From Methanosarcina sp. 2.H.T.1A.6 (lineage in GTDB: Archaea; Halobacteriota; Methanosarcinia; Methanosarcinales; Methanosarcinaceae), in contig NZ_JJOY01000023.1 in NCBI RefSeq assembly GCF_000979455.1, positions 1 through 64,000 on the forward strand: DNA of 64,000 nucleotides, given 5' to 3'. The notes beneath the pieces were generated by a model that was not told where the DNA came from, did not search any database, and saw only the letters and a program-made list of their open reading frames with translations. Positions 17,530-26,937 of the stretch are shown one piece after another (position 1 is the first letter of the stretch; each line of letters starts with the position of its first letter). A program made the position numbers and the translations under genes.

Positions 17530-18025
17530 TTGGATCCTCTTTTTTCAAAATGATGGATACTTTTATTACTAGATGTCAATATTACCGCTTTATTAATCTT
17601 TAGTCTGTTGGCGTAAGCAATATACTTTCTTAGTGGTAAGTTTCAAATTAAATACTAATGTAATCACAACATTTATAATATTATTTATATGACTCGATAG
17701 TCTGTTTCTATTAAATTACTACGGCTATATAATAGTTCCCATGTATTCATTACCTGTAGTAATATTCGCTTTATATAGGCTGTCTTTCGGCTTTAACATC
17801 ACAAAATTAGTCTATTTTCATCATATTAAAATTTATTTCACTGTTGGCTGAATTATCCTTATCAACAGGGTTTCAAGAAAAAAGGTTTACATTGAGCTTC
17901 ACCGTGAAGTCTATATTATACAAGAGTATTCTGAATAAATGTTTTATACGGAATGAGCATACCCGGGGTAAGCTTCCCGGCAGATCACTTAGATCACTTA
18001 GATCACTTATTAGAGGACAGAGCAG
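17530..18025. promoter_or_regulatory. Divergent promoter region mat / hisG
   Basis: An AT-rich 496-bp interval with several TATA-like elements on both strands (for example TATTTATATGAC near 17681 and TTTATATAGG near 17771). Three head-to-tail copies of GATCACTTA lie at 17983-18009 just before the hisG ribosome-binding site (GAGGACAG). No gene is supported inside. Confidence 0.45.
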
Positions 18026-18895
18026 ATGATTCGCATTGCAATACCCAATAAAGGGCGCCTTCACGAACCCACAATGTCTCTTTTTAAAGATGCAGGGCTT
18101 CCCATTAGCGGAGGAGCCGAAAGCCGAATACTCTTTGCAAAAACTACGGACCCTGAGATTCATATTCTCTTTGCCAGGGCTGCTGATATACCTGAGTATG
18201 TACAGGACGGAGCTGCAGATGTAGGTATTACAGGAATGGACCTGATTACGGAAAGAGGGGCAGATGTTGAGGCTCTTCTGGACCTTAAATTCGGGAGGGC
18301 AAGCCTTGTTCTGGCGGTCCCTGAGGACTCCACTTTCCAGAAAGCCCAGGATCTTGAAGGCAAAAAAGTGGCAACCGAGTTTCCGGAGATCACGCGCCAG
18401 TACTTCAAAAACCTTGGAGTTAACGTTGAAGTTATAAAGGTCAGCGGGGCCTGCGAAATGACTCCTCATGTGGGAATTGCGGATGCCATTGTAGACATTT
18501 CAAGCTCAGGGACAACTCTCCTGATAAACCACCTGAAAGCTATCGACACAGTCTTTTCTTCCACTGTCCATCTAATCTCTAACAAAAAAAGCCTCAGGGA
18601 AAAGGACAAAATCCTGGATATAAAAACTGCACTAGAAAGTGTGCTCAATGCAAAGAATAAGCGATATTTGATGATGAACGTTCCCGAAGCTTCCCTTCAA
18701 GCAGTAAAAGAGGTCCTTCCGGGAATGTCAGGTCCAACAGTCATGAAGGTCGAGTCCAGCAAATCGTCTGCAGAATCGTTCCTTGCTGTTCATTCAGTTG
18801 TGGATGCAGACCTGATCTTTACCCTGGTAAACAAGCTCAGGAAGGTCGGTGCAAGGGATATACTTGTTGTTCCCATCGAAAGGATCATGCCCTGA
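18026..18895 (+). CDS. hisG: ATP phosphoribosyltransferase, long form
   Basis: First step of histidine synthesis, joining ATP and phosphoribosyl pyrophosphate. The N-terminus IRIAIPNKGRLHEPTMSLF, the segment AADIPEYVQDGAADVGITGM and the PRPP-binding-type stretch VGIADAIVDISSSGTTL are typical. At 289 residues it carries the C-terminal ACT-like regulatory domain of the long form, which binds histidine, so no HisZ is needed. A GAGGACAG site precedes the ATG. hisA and hisB follow on the same strand, but gaps of about 90 and 160 bp leave co-transcription open. Confidence 0.96.
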   Translation: MIRIAIPNKGRLHEPTMSLFKDAGLPISGGAESRILFAKTTDPEIHILFARAADIPEYVQDGAADVGITGMDLITERGADVEALLDLKFGRASLVLAVPEDSTFQKAQDLEGKKVATEFPEITRQYFKNLGVNVEVIKVSGACEMTPHVGIADAIVDISSSGTTLLINHLKAIDTVFSSTVHLISNKKSLREKDKILDIKTALESVLNAKNKRYLMMNVPEASLQAVKEVLPGMSGPTVMKVESSKSSAESFLAVHSVVDADLIFTLVNKLRKVGARDILVVPIERIMP

Positions 18896-18985
18896 AAGGA
18901 AAATTTCCTTGAAAAATTAAAGACATAAAAATAACCGAAACAGAAGGATGGTTTTCTTGCAGATATGCCGGAGATGTGGTTTTCT

Positions 18986-19723
18986 ATGGTTTTTGAAGTG
19001 ATTCCTGCAGTGGATATGAGGGGAGGAAAGTGCGTTCAGCTGGTGCAGGGTGTGCCTGGCAGTGAGCTCGTATCCCTTGAGGACCCTCTTGCAGTTGCCC
19101 TTGACTGGGTCGGAAAAGGGGCAAAGACCCTTCATCTGGTAGACCTTGACGGCGCAATAGAAGGGGAACGAAAAAACGCTCCCATTATCGAAAAGATAGT
19201 CAGGATATGCCGGGAGAAAGGCGTGAGTATCCAGGTTGGAGGAGGCATCAGGAGCTTTGAAGATGCAGCTTCCCTTCTTGAGCTTGGGGTTTCAAGGGTA
19301 ATTCTCGGAACCGCCGCCCTCCAGAATCCTGAACTTGTAAAACAGCTTTCCAGTGCCTTTGGAAACTCATGTGTAAACGTTGCGCTGGATGCAAAGAACG
19401 GGAAAATCTCGATCAAAGGCTGGACTGAGGAGTGCGCGCAAACTCCTGTCGAAATGGGCAGGAAGTTTGAAGAGCTTGGAGCTGGAAGTCTTCTTTTTAC
19501 AAATATCGATTCCGAAGGCCTGATGCAGGGGGTAAATCCCCTCCCGACAAAGGAACTTGTAGAATCGGTCAGCATCCCTGTAATTGCATCCGGAGGGGTA
19601 AGCTCTCTGGAAGACCTTCAGGTCCTGAAGAAGACCGGAGCTGCTGGGGTTGTGGTAGGCAGTGCCCTTTATATGGGCAGGTTCACTCTCGAGGATGCGA
19701 TTAAGGCTGTCCTCGGTGACTGA
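18986..19723 (+). CDS. hisA: ProFAR isomerase
   Basis: Isomerises the fourth intermediate of histidine synthesis. It is a beta-alpha barrel with the two half-barrel phosphate sites and catalytic aspartates visible: FEVIPAVDMRGGKCVQLVQG at the start, then IQVGGGIRSFEDA, LGTAALQNPELV, VALDAKNGKISIKGW and IPVIASGGVSSLEDL. From ATG 18986 it has 245 residues. GGAG about 12 bases upstream favours this start over ATG 18965, which would add seven untypical residues. Confidence 0.95.
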   Translation: MVFEVIPAVDMRGGKCVQLVQGVPGSELVSLEDPLAVALDWVGKGAKTLHLVDLDGAIEGERKNAPIIEKIVRICREKGVSIQVGGGIRSFEDAASLLELGVSRVILGTAALQNPELVKQLSSAFGNSCVNVALDAKNGKISIKGWTEECAQTPVEMGRKFEELGAGSLLFTNIDSEGLMQGVNPLPTKELVESVSIPVIASGGVSSLEDLQVLKKTGAAGVVVGSALYMGRFTLEDAIKAVLGD

Positions 19724-19881
19724 TCAGGCTGCTTGTTTTTACCTCTGAAGAGGCCTTATTCATCAGCCCATTTCCTTCTTTTTTCCGGAGCAAACCGAAT
19801 AATCAGGGACAGGTAAGCAAGGAACAGGTAAGCAGTTAGATACAAAGTATTTAATTATTTTAAAAGAGAATGTGATGGTGT

Positions 19882-20457
19882 ATGAGAACCGGCAGAATCT
19901 CCCGTAAGACAAAGGAAACCGATATCCAGCTTGAGCTTAACCTTGATGGTAATGGCATTGCAGATGTCAGTACAGGGATTGGATTTTTTGATCATATGCT
20001 TACTTCTTTTGCAAGGCATGCCGAGTTTGACCTTAAAGTGCGTGCCGAAGGCGACCTTTATGTGGATGAGCATCACCTCATTGAGGATACGGGAATAGTC
20101 CTTGGAAAGGCTCTTGCCGAAGCTCTCGGGGATATGGCAGGAATAGCCCGTTTCGGGGAAGCCAGAATCCCAATGGATGAAGCTCTTGCCGAAGTTGCCC
20201 TGGATGTCGGTGGGCGCAGCTATCTTGTCCTGAAAGCCGATTTTGTTGCCCCGCAGGTAGGGCAGTTCAGTACCCAGCTGGTGCGGCACTTCTTCGAGAC
20301 GCTCGCCTCAAATGCGAAAATTACCATACACGCCAGTGTCTACGGAGATAACGACCACCACAAGATCGAGGCTCTCTTCAAGGCTTTTGCCTATGCCATG
20401 AAACGGGCTGTAAAAATCGAAGGCAACGAGGTAAAAAGCACGAAAGGAACTCTCTAA
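19882..20457 (+). CDS. hisB: Imidazoleglycerol-phosphate dehydratase
   Basis: Dehydrates imidazole glycerol phosphate in histidine synthesis. The two internal repeats of the fold each carry a metal-binding histidine cluster: [18 protein letters not shown] with [14 protein letters not shown] in the first half, and [18 protein letters not shown] with [16 protein letters not shown] in the second. 191 residues, single-domain (no phosphatase fusion as in enterobacteria). A hairpin follows about 55 bp after the stop, facing convergent fdhD-like gene. Confidence 0.96.
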   Translation: MRTGRISRKTKETDIQLELNLDGNGIADVSTGIGFFDHMLTSFARHAEFDLKVRAEGDLYVDEHHLIEDTGIVLGKALAEALGDMAGIARFGEARIPMDEALAEVALDVGGRSYLVLKADFVAPQVGQFSTQLVRHFFETLASNAKITIHASVYGDNDHHKIEALFKAFAYAMKRAVKIEGNEVKSTKGTL

Positions 20458-20512
20458 CACCCGAATTGCGCTACCTGAGTTGCGCCACCCGAATTGCGCC
20501 TCGGGAGTACGC

Positions 20513-20548
20513 AGTCCTTTTCACTCGCTTCGCTCGCTCAAGAGGACT
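20513..20548. terminator. Long hairpin between convergent hisB and FdhD-like genes
   Basis: AGTCCTTTTCACTCGC and GCTCGCTCAAGAGGACT form a long imperfect stem around TTC. It lies between the two 3' ends and could act on both strands. Before it are three diverged copies of a GAATTGCGC-type repeat (20463-20502). Confidence 0.5.
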
Positions 20549-20583
20549 AACTTGGCTTAGTTTGGCGGCAATTTTCTTAACGT

Positions 20584-21327
20584 TTAACTCGTTTCACTTT
20601 TTGATTTGTTCGTTTTGACCCGCCACTCATTTGCAAATACCAGCATTGATTCCGGCCTTAGCTGGCCAACAAGGCAAATGTTCGCTGTTTTTGCAGCCTC
20701 GACTCCGGAGTCAAAGGGCATGGCTTTGGTGGCGACAAGGGGGATTCCTGCACGTGCTGCTTTTGTAATCATGTAGGCAGGCTGCCTGCCTGTGGAGAGC
20801 ATATAGAGCTGTGACAGGTCAAGCCCTTTCAGGAATGCGGTTCCTACCACCTTGTCCGCGGCGTTGTGTCTTCCGATATCGACAATCTGCGCTGCAAGCT
20901 TTCCTTTTCTGTCTATAAGGGCTGCAAGATGAGTTCCTCTGGTTAGCTTGTATGTCTCAGATTCGAGATGATCCGTACCAGCAAAAAGGGCTTCTGGATC
21001 AAAAACAGCATCCGAATCTACGAAAATCTGTGCCCTGGCTGCTTTGTCTCGCGGGGTTCGGCTTTCCTTTTGAGTCAGGATATGGACCTCATTACCTTCC
21101 ATCCCAATTCCCGCAATCTCTCCGTAACTGATAGCCCCCTCTGTTATCAGGTGTCCGACTGCGAGTTCTTTTAGCTCAAAAGGAGAGGAAAAAAGGGTCG
21201 TAAATGGTTTCCCGTCCAGAAAAAGTTTAACAGGGACTTCCCTTGCAAGCAATACTTTAGTGTCTTCGGCCCTGCCGTCGGAATGGATTCTTCTGGCAGG
21301 GTAAGGAGTGGTGTATCTCTCAGGCAT
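20584..21327 (-). CDS. FdhD-like protein lacking the sulfurtransferase cysteines
   Basis: The fold is FdhD/NarQ: KLFLDGKPFTTLFSSPFELK and LAVGHLITEGAI near the N-terminus, the signature IVDIGRHNAADKVVG, then STGRQPAYMITKAARAGIPL. FdhD proper moves sulfur from a cysteine desulfurase to the molybdenum or tungsten cofactor of formate dehydrogenase, using a CxxC loop. Here the loop position reads FVDSDAVFDPEALFAG with no cysteine, and the only cysteine of the protein is in ANICLVGQ. A cofactor-binding or chaperone role is possible, sulfur transfer by the known mechanism is not. No formate dehydrogenase gene is nearby. Confidence 0.8.
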   Translation of the reverse strand: MPERYTTPYPARRIHSDGRAEDTKVLLAREVPVKLFLDGKPFTTLFSSPFELKELAVGHLITEGAISYGEIAGIGMEGNEVHILTQKESRTPRDKAARAQIFVDSDAVFDPEALFAGTDHLESETYKLTRGTHLAALIDRKGKLAAQIVDIGRHNAADKVVGTAFLKGLDLSQLYMLSTGRQPAYMITKAARAGIPLVATKAMPFDSGVEAAKTANICLVGQLRPESMLVFANEWRVKTNKSKSETS

Positions 21328-21439
21328 TTTCTTTCTAATATTCCGATACGTTTTCCAGACTTATTATTTCATTGATAGGAATCCATTGTTTATTGCCTGT
21401 TTACCCTTTAGAATGCCCCTGCAATTTCTTCTTTTTCTC

Positions 21440-22942
21440 TTAATTGCTTATTATTTCATAATCTCCACTGCAGTCAAAGTACGTTTCATCAGTATCGAAT
21501 GTCATTGTTAGGAAGTTATTATTGGTAGGCGATGGTCCTATATTGTAAAGGTTTACTGCTGAGTCGTTATATGGCCACCAGCTAATCAGGGTATTTCCGT
21601 CAACCTGTAATTGAGTGCCGGATAAGTATGATGGAAGTTTGTAAGTTAAAGTTGATTCATAGCCTGAATAATCTTTTACCCATATTCCTGTGACTTTCCC
21701 TTCATCCTCTAATTTCTCATTAATATACATTTTAACATTAAATCTGAAGTTTGTGATCTGGTTAGCGCTCATATCTGCAGTTCCGGACGTCTGGTCTCCA
21801 TCTATTACAAGCTTTACAATGTCATTCTTTTTAAGTTTCGTTTCCGAATCATCAATTTTAATCCAGTAATAGTTATTATTTCCACTATTTCCATTATTTT
21901 TAAATTGAATGTAAGTTCCCGAGGAAATAACTCCCCCCTTCTCATTTTTGTTTAATATTATTCGTCTTCCATGAATCCGTTCACTCCCTGATTCATCCTC
22001 ATCTTCATCGGATTCAGAATCGTCAGCCTCTCCAATGTCCAGACTGCCTCCAGCTCCAAGTTCCGCACAGAGTACAGTTTTATTGACGTAGATGCTGTAA
22101 TTATTGCCTGTGGGGAAGAAAGAAAGGCACACGTAGTCATCCGTGGAGTTTATGGTGTAATCAATGCCATATTCAAGTTCTTTTTTTGCCGTATTGTTAA
22201 GGTAAGTGGCCCAGGCATCCGTATAGTGGGTACAAATGGTCAGGTTGAAAGAGTCTATGGGTCCGTCAGCTACGGTGTACACGTCACTGTTGAGGACAGT
22301 GTCTATTGAGTATCCGGTAAGGCGCAGGGCAGTGGGGGTGCTGGATGATATTGATTCAGGTTCTCCTGTAAGGTTTATGGCATTAATGGTAACTGTATAA
22401 TTATCGTTCGTTTCATTTTTCTGTATCTCGAAGGAAGGTTTTCTTTTCATCTGAGAATTCTCTCCCTGAGCGAGAATAAGGGCCCCGTTCTCATATCTGA
22501 AAACCTGATCTGGGTATTGCCTGTTTTCTGAATAATAGGTAACGCCCCCACAGTCAACTGTGTGGGGGTCATCAGGATGCTTGGCAAGAGTTATATTCAT
22601 TGTACACTCTTCGGTGTTTACTGCAAGCTTACCGTTAGATTTAGAGGGTTCGAATACCGGGACATCTCCCCCTCCCATGCTGAAAGGAACAGTTGCGGAA
22701 AGACCATATGGATAATTGATGTCCGAACTCATGAACCGGGTGAATATGTCTGCCCTGGTTTTCACGTCCTCCATATTGCTCCATGCATCATAACTATAGT
22801 CTCTTTCCGCATCAATTTTCCATTCCGGGACATGGCTTAGTTTGACCACAGAGATTATAGTGAATGCAAGCCCCAAAAGCAGCACAGCTGCAATAGCAAT
22901 TGCAGCTGCGGATTCGGATTTCAATAGGCTTTTCCGAGACAT
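21440..22942 (-). CDS. Large pilin-like protein (SES family), pilus locus
   Basis: Exported surface protein with a pilin-type N-terminus: a short basic leader, KSESAAAIAIAAVLLLGLAF as the hydrophobic helix, then the motif HVPEWKIDAERDYSYDAW that is shared with the products at 22980 and 26938. The outside part shares SMGGGDVPVFEP and YENGALILAQGE with them, but carries an additional domain of about 170 residues after an acidic linker (SESDEDEDESGSE). The start is ATG 22942 with AAGGGGAAAGGAAG before it; a TTG ten codons upstream is less likely. It is last in the pilin block on this strand. Confidence 0.7.
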   Translation of the reverse strand: MSRKSLLKSESAAAIAIAAVLLLGLAFTIISVVKLSHVPEWKIDAERDYSYDAWSNMEDVKTRADIFTRFMSSDINYPYGLSATVPFSMGGGDVPVFEPSKSNGKLAVNTEECTMNITLAKHPDDPHTVDCGGVTYYSENRQYPDQVFRYENGALILAQGENSQMKRKPSFEIQKNETNDNYTVTINAINLTGEPESISSSTPTALRLTGYSIDTVLNSDVYTVADGPIDSFNLTICTHYTDAWATYLNNTAKKELEYGIDYTINSTDDYVCLSFFPTGNNYSIYVNKTVLCAELGAGGSLDIGEADDSESDEDEDESGSERIHGRRIILNKNEKGGVISSGTYIQFKNNGNSGNNNYYWIKIDDSETKLKKNDIVKLVIDGDQTSGTADMSANQITNFRFNVKMYINEKLEDEGKVTGIWVKDYSGYESTLTYKLPSYLSGTQLQVDGNTLISWWPYNDSAVNLYNIGPSPTNNNFLTMTFDTDETYFDCSGDYEIISN

Positions 22943-22979
22943 TTCTTCCTTTCCCCTTGTTTCCTGGTTCAATATCAGC

Positions 22980-23924
22980 TTAGATTCCTATTCCCGGTTC
23001 TACATTTACGATTGTCTTACTCACATAGAGCCTGTTCAGGTTCTTTCCACCTGACTCGGAAGGGAAGGTTAAACTCACGCTGTTATTTGTTGGTCGTTTA
23101 AGGTCATAGTTTTTTATCCTTGCATCTATTATTGTTTCATTGAGATACAGCTCCCAGGCATCAGGGTGGTCAGTATTAATCGTCAAAGTGAAGGAGCTTA
23201 TGTTGCCTAAACTGTCCTTATCGCTGTCATAGAGGGGCTTAAACTTTTTGCCAGTGAGGCGCAGAAAGCATCCTGTATTCGAGGATATGACGTCGGCTGG
23301 TGAATTTATACTTTTAGCGATCTCCACAAAGTGTATCGACACATTATATCCATTTGCCGGCGCTCTGGAGAAGCGAATCGAAGGGTAAAGCATCATCGAA
23401 GACCTTTCCCCCTGGGAAAGGATCAGAGCTCCTCCTTCGTAAGTAAAGTCCTGGTCTACATAATACCTGTTTTGTGAAGAGTAGCTTACAGTACCGTATT
23501 GGGTTGTATTGCTCCAATTCCCCGATTCGGATACTGCAGTTACCTTCATTTTGCATTCTTCCTTGTTTACTACCGAAAGAGTCCCGCTGGACTTTATAGT
23601 CCCGATAAGCGGGACATCTCCCCCTCCCATATGGAAAGGTACGTTCATAGTAATAGTGTTCGAGGAATCTGGGTCTGATGCCAGGACTATGGTCATTAAG
23701 TCAATTTTTGATTTGAGATCTGCCATGTCCTCCCAGACATCGTTCATATGGGAATACTCTGCATCGTTCTTCCATTCCGGGATGTATCCAATCCTGACTA
23801 CCGAGAATACGCTAACTATGATTGCCAGTAGCAACACTGCCCCCACAACGGTTGATGATGCAGATTCCGAACGGAGAAAAACGGGATTGCTTACCTGTGA
23901 ATTTTTTGAATTTTTTTCTTTCAT
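22980..23924 (-). CDS. Pilin-like protein (SES family), pilus locus
   Basis: 314 residues with a leader ending in FLRSESASSTVVG, a hydrophobic helix (AVLLLAIIVSVFSVVRIG), then YIPEWKNDAEYSHMNDVWED. The outside part is beta-rich, with HMGGGDVPLIGTIKSSGTL and YEGGALILSQGERSSM, blocks shared with the products at 21440 and 26938. It is probably processed by an archaeal prepilin peptidase and incorporated in, or associated with, the pilus. GGGGG lies 10 bases before the ATG. It is 37 bp from the next gene and 41 bp from the previous one, so it is in one transcript. Confidence 0.7.
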   Translation of the reverse strand: MKEKNSKNSQVSNPVFLRSESASSTVVGAVLLLAIIVSVFSVVRIGYIPEWKNDAEYSHMNDVWEDMADLKSKIDLMTIVLASDPDSSNTITMNVPFHMGGGDVPLIGTIKSSGTLSVVNKEECKMKVTAVSESGNWSNTTQYGTVSYSSQNRYYVDQDFTYEGGALILSQGERSSMMLYPSIRFSRAPANGYNVSIHFVEIAKSINSPADVISSNTGCFLRLTGKKFKPLYDSDKDSLGNISSFTLTINTDHPDAWELYLNETIIDARIKNYDLKRPTNNSVSLTFPSESGGKNLNRLYVSKTIVNVEPGIGI

Positions 23925-23965
23925 ATGACTTCAAACCCCCTGATTCGGATGCCCTTCTTCATGAA

Positions 23966-24961
23966 TTAATACTCTAGGTGGATACCTATGAAATCAATCC
24001 AGCCCTCTTTATCAGCTTGATTAGCCGCATTCGGTGTAGTTGATATCTTTACTACGAGATTTTCTAGATCCGTGGCGTTTTTCACGTATGGAGTTATGTC
24101 GAATTCTTTTTCTACAAATTCGCCGTAATCGAGAGATACGTCGCCCTTTTTAGTGAGATTAAAAGTGACCGCTGGAGATCCATTATTAATTTCCATTTCC
24201 AGTTTCGCACTCTGGTCATGTATTCTATAGACAATTTTCAGGAGAACTTTGGAAAATAATGTGTTTTCTGGAATGTATAGATCATCTAAACTTCCAAATG
24301 TAAAATTTTCATATATATATTGCTTTTGTGGAAAGTCGTTCACTGTAAACTGTCCATCACCGGTTTTATCAACTAATTCCTGATCCAGCCATTTCCCCGT
24401 GTAACTATCATATACACTTCCATAAGGATAAGGGGTTATCCAATCGGGGAGATCCCCGAAATCTCTCCAGAGTATTGTCTTCTGAATCGCCTGGCCGGAT
24501 GCCGTGTGCACGAAGTAGAGGTCGATGGCATCTGCATCTGTAATCTCAACCTTACTGCTGGTGTCGATTACAATGCAATCCCTGAGAGATAAGACGGTAT
24601 CAGAGGAGTTTTTGCCTTCGGGGTCAAGGACTTGGAATTCAGACATATTGAATTCTACATGCTGTCCGTCAACGTTGAGTATTATCTTGATGTCTTCAAG
24701 ATCAATTGGCTCGCCCCCACTGTGGAAGATCTGTATGGTGTCTTTTGATCTGTCGATGCTTTCCTGTAGGTTGGTATGTGGAGTATGCGGGGGGTCCATT
24801 GATCCCTCATCCGAAAACACTGTAAGAGCGACTGCAGAAAAAGCTAGCACAACAATAGCTATCATTAACACCGCTCCCATTACCTCTGAGACTGCCCGGC
24901 AGTCCTGACCAAGTGCCCTGCACTTTTTATTCCCCCCCGCGATAAAAGTCACCCTCTTCAA
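23966..24961 (-). CDS. Archaeal type IV pilin-like protein with a C-terminal beta domain
   Basis: The N-terminus is an archaeal type IV pilin signal: basic leader, then CRAVSEVMGAVLMIAIVVLAFSA-type hydrophobic helix (residues about 20-45). The next 110 residues (IQIFHSGGEPIDLEDIKIIL onward) form the DUF1628-like pilin domain. A second domain of about 170 residues follows, ending in an IDFIGIHLEY strand, resembling a carbohydrate-binding-type jelly roll. It pairs with 28640, which has the same two-domain plan. Start is TTG 24961 or GTG three codons on, the latter with GAAGAGG upstream. Confidence 0.72.
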   Translation of the reverse strand: MKRVTFIAGGNKKCRALGQDCRAVSEVMGAVLMIAIVVLAFSAVALTVFSDEGSMDPPHTPHTNLQESIDRSKDTIQIFHSGGEPIDLEDIKIILNVDGQHVEFNMSEFQVLDPEGKNSSDTVLSLRDCIVIDTSSKVEITDADAIDLYFVHTASGQAIQKTILWRDFGDLPDWITPYPYGSVYDSYTGKWLDQELVDKTGDGQFTVNDFPQKQYIYENFTFGSLDDLYIPENTLFSKVLLKIVYRIHDQSAKLEMEINNGSPAVTFNLTKKGDVSLDYGEFVEKEFDITPYVKNATDLENLVVKISTTPNAANQADKEGWIDFIGIHLEY

Positions 24962-25064
24962 AATTATACACTGTCTCCTGCATTGTTATTTATTGGATAT
25001 TAACTTGTCTCTTAAATGACCTCTTAAAAATAGCAAGAAATTTTTAACAATCCCCTAACTTTCT

Positions 25065-25556
25065 TCAGAGTATTGCCTTCTTAATCACCTGTCTGGACTC
25101 CGTGTGCACGAAGTAGAGATCGATGTCATCCCCACTTTTGAGATCTATTTTACTGCTGGTATTGATTTCGATGTAATCCCCGAGCGTAAAAACATCTTTA
25201 GAAGACAGCCTGTTGCCTTTGTGGTCAAAGACTTCGACAATGGGGTCAGACATATTGAACTCAGCCTGCGTTCCATTGACGCTGATTATGACCTTGATGT
25301 CTTCAAGATCAATGGCTTCCCCTCCGCTGTGAAAGATCTGCACCGTATCTGCACTTGTATTGATCCTCTCCTGCAAATCAGTACGAGGAACATGCGGGGG
25401 ATTCATTGCCCCATCATCTGAAAACACTGTAAGAGCTATTGAAGAAAAAGCCAGCACAACTACAGCTACCATGAGCACCTGCCCTATTACCTCTGAAACT
25501 GCCCGGCAGTCCTGACCAAGTGCCCTGTATTTTTTACCCTCCACGATAAAAATCAC
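25065..25556 (-). CDS. Short archaeal type IV pilin-like protein
   Basis: 163 residues: leader and hydrophobic helix (CRAVSEVIGQVLMVAVVVLA), then the pilin domain with VQIFHSGGEAIDLEDIKVII and DDIDLYFVHTESRQVIKKAI. It is closely similar to the first half of the product at 23966. Its stop falls exactly where 23966 has tryptophan (KKAIL-stop against QKTILW), and the following bases still resemble the paralogue for about 15 bp. It therefore looks like a two-domain pilin shortened to one domain. Whether it is functional as a short pilin is open. The start is GTG, with AGAAG before it. Confidence 0.7.
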   Translation of the reverse strand: MIFIVEGKKYRALGQDCRAVSEVIGQVLMVAVVVLAFSSIALTVFSDDGAMNPPHVPRTDLQERINTSADTVQIFHSGGEAIDLEDIKVIISVNGTQAEFNMSDPIVEVFDHKGNRLSSKDVFTLGDYIEINTSSKIDLKSGDDIDLYFVHTESRQVIKKAIL

Positions 25557-25716
25557 CTTCTATAAATTTCTTGCCTAACTTCCTATAATGTTGTTGATTG
25601 AATATTAATCTGACTGTCTTAAAATAATTATTTTTGCCCGTTGAGCTCTTCAGGAAACATTTATAAAAAACAAGTAACATAGTTACTGAATAATATATGA
25701 CAGTCTCGGAAAAAAA

Positions 25717-25724
25717 TTTATATA
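25717..25724 (+). promoter_or_regulatory. TATA box of the plus-strand pilin gene
   Basis: TTTATATA preceded by an A-rich stretch (GGAAAAAAA), as in archaeal BRE/TATA promoters, about 120 bp before the pilin ATG. This implies a 5' leader of about 100 nt. Confidence 0.6.
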
Positions 25725-25846
25725 CGAATGAAGAATATCTTTGAGTGCAGTTATAAAAAGTATTAATTGTAAATATGTGTATTAAAGTGTTAAAATTCAG
25801 ACAGGCTGTCCTGTCTGGATGTCTTTAATTCAGGAGGGAGTAACAT

Positions 25847-26290
25847 ATGGATCTCAAAAAAATATTTAGGAACGATAGGGCAGTGTCCCCGGTAATCGGT
25901 GTCGTGCTGATGGTTGCAATCACCGTCATCCTCGCCGCCGCAATCGGCTCATCTGTCTTTGGCCAGGGACCTGCCAAATCAGCACCACAGGCGAACATAG
26001 ATATTAAGGCAATAAACGCCACAAGCAATGGGTGGATAAAATTCGAACACCTTGGTGGCGATCCAATTCATTTCGAGAGTGGTAACTCTACAACAAAGGT
26101 CATGGTGTCTGTTAATGGAGGGAACTCTATTGACTTGAATGCTACCGCCATTGGTACTTTTGATGTCGGTGACATACATGTGATGAATCTCAATACGAAC
26201 ACTTCTGTGAAGTCGGGTGAAAGTCTCAACGTCAAGATCATCGATGTACAGACCAAGCAGCTGATCTGCGACAAGACTGTAAGGTTCTAA
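25847..26290 (+). CDS. Archaeal type IV pilin (DUF1628 signature), probable major pilin
   Basis: 147 residues with the textbook archaeal pilin N-terminus: basic leader MDLKKIFRNDR, then AVSPVIGVVLMVAITVILAA, and a compact beta-rich globular part containing WIKFEHLGGDPIHFESG. Cleavage is expected between R and AVSPV. It is the only pilin gene on the plus strand. It has its own promoter, a strong ribosome-binding site (GGAGGG, 8 bases before ATG) and its own terminator, all signs of high independent expression. It lies between the two minus-strand pilin blocks and is the best candidate for the main filament subunit. Confidence 0.85.
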   Translation: MDLKKIFRNDRAVSPVIGVVLMVAITVILAAAIGSSVFGQGPAKSAPQANIDIKAINATSNGWIKFEHLGGDPIHFESGNSTTKVMVSVNGGNSIDLNATAIGTFDVGDIHVMNLNTNTSVKSGESLNVKIIDVQTKQLICDKTVRF

Positions 26291-26302
26291 ACTCAAATGG
26301 AA

Positions 26303-26345
26303 AGCACCTTCTTCAGGTGCTATCCTTTCTCTTTTCTTTTGTTAT
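26303..26345 (+). terminator. Hairpin terminator of the plus-strand pilin gene
   Basis: The 7-bp stem AGCACCT / AGGTGCT with loop TCTTC is followed by a pyrimidine-rich run, 12 bp after the pilin stop. Confidence 0.75.
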
Positions 26346-26937
26346 TTTTTCTGGATTAAGCTTCCTTTTGTGCCTCATCAGATTTTTGAAGGTCTGATTG
26401 ACGGCCTCTGGGAAAATATTGTGAAACATCATATTGTGATGGCTGAAAGCCTTTGTTTTCAGAATTACAGACTGCCGCAGAATGTATGAAGATTATTTTT
26501 GGTTCTTCGTGGGATCTCAGATCTTTGATTGTGATAATAAAATGTTTAATCCTGTGTAGCTGCCCGTTTTAAAATCACTTTCCTGAGCACAGGGGCACTT
26601 TCTTTGGTGCAACAGTATTCTAAACTTCTTTTGTAGAGAACAAATGGCGGGTTAAAATACTCAAATCCAAATAAAATTAAAATCGCGCATATATTTTGTT
26701 AATAAGTGAGTGTTCTTTTTATACTCCTAAGTAAAGCCTCGTTAGTCTATCTATCAATTTTTCACATGTTTACTTATATTATATATTAATCCAAAAATAC
26801 TCCTTCTTTCAGTAACTTCTAGCGAATGATACATAATATTGGATCTTCAATATATAACGTTTACAAAAAACATTCTAAAAATATAAATAATAATTTTCTT
26901 TTTTTAACTGAAAATTTTTAAGTATGTTCTCAACTTA
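26346..26937. other. AT-rich intergenic region, no supported gene
   Basis: About 590 bp between the convergent ends of the plus-strand pilin and the minus-strand gene at 26938. It becomes very AT-rich after 26690. No frame has a start signal or recognisable product. Confidence 0.55.
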
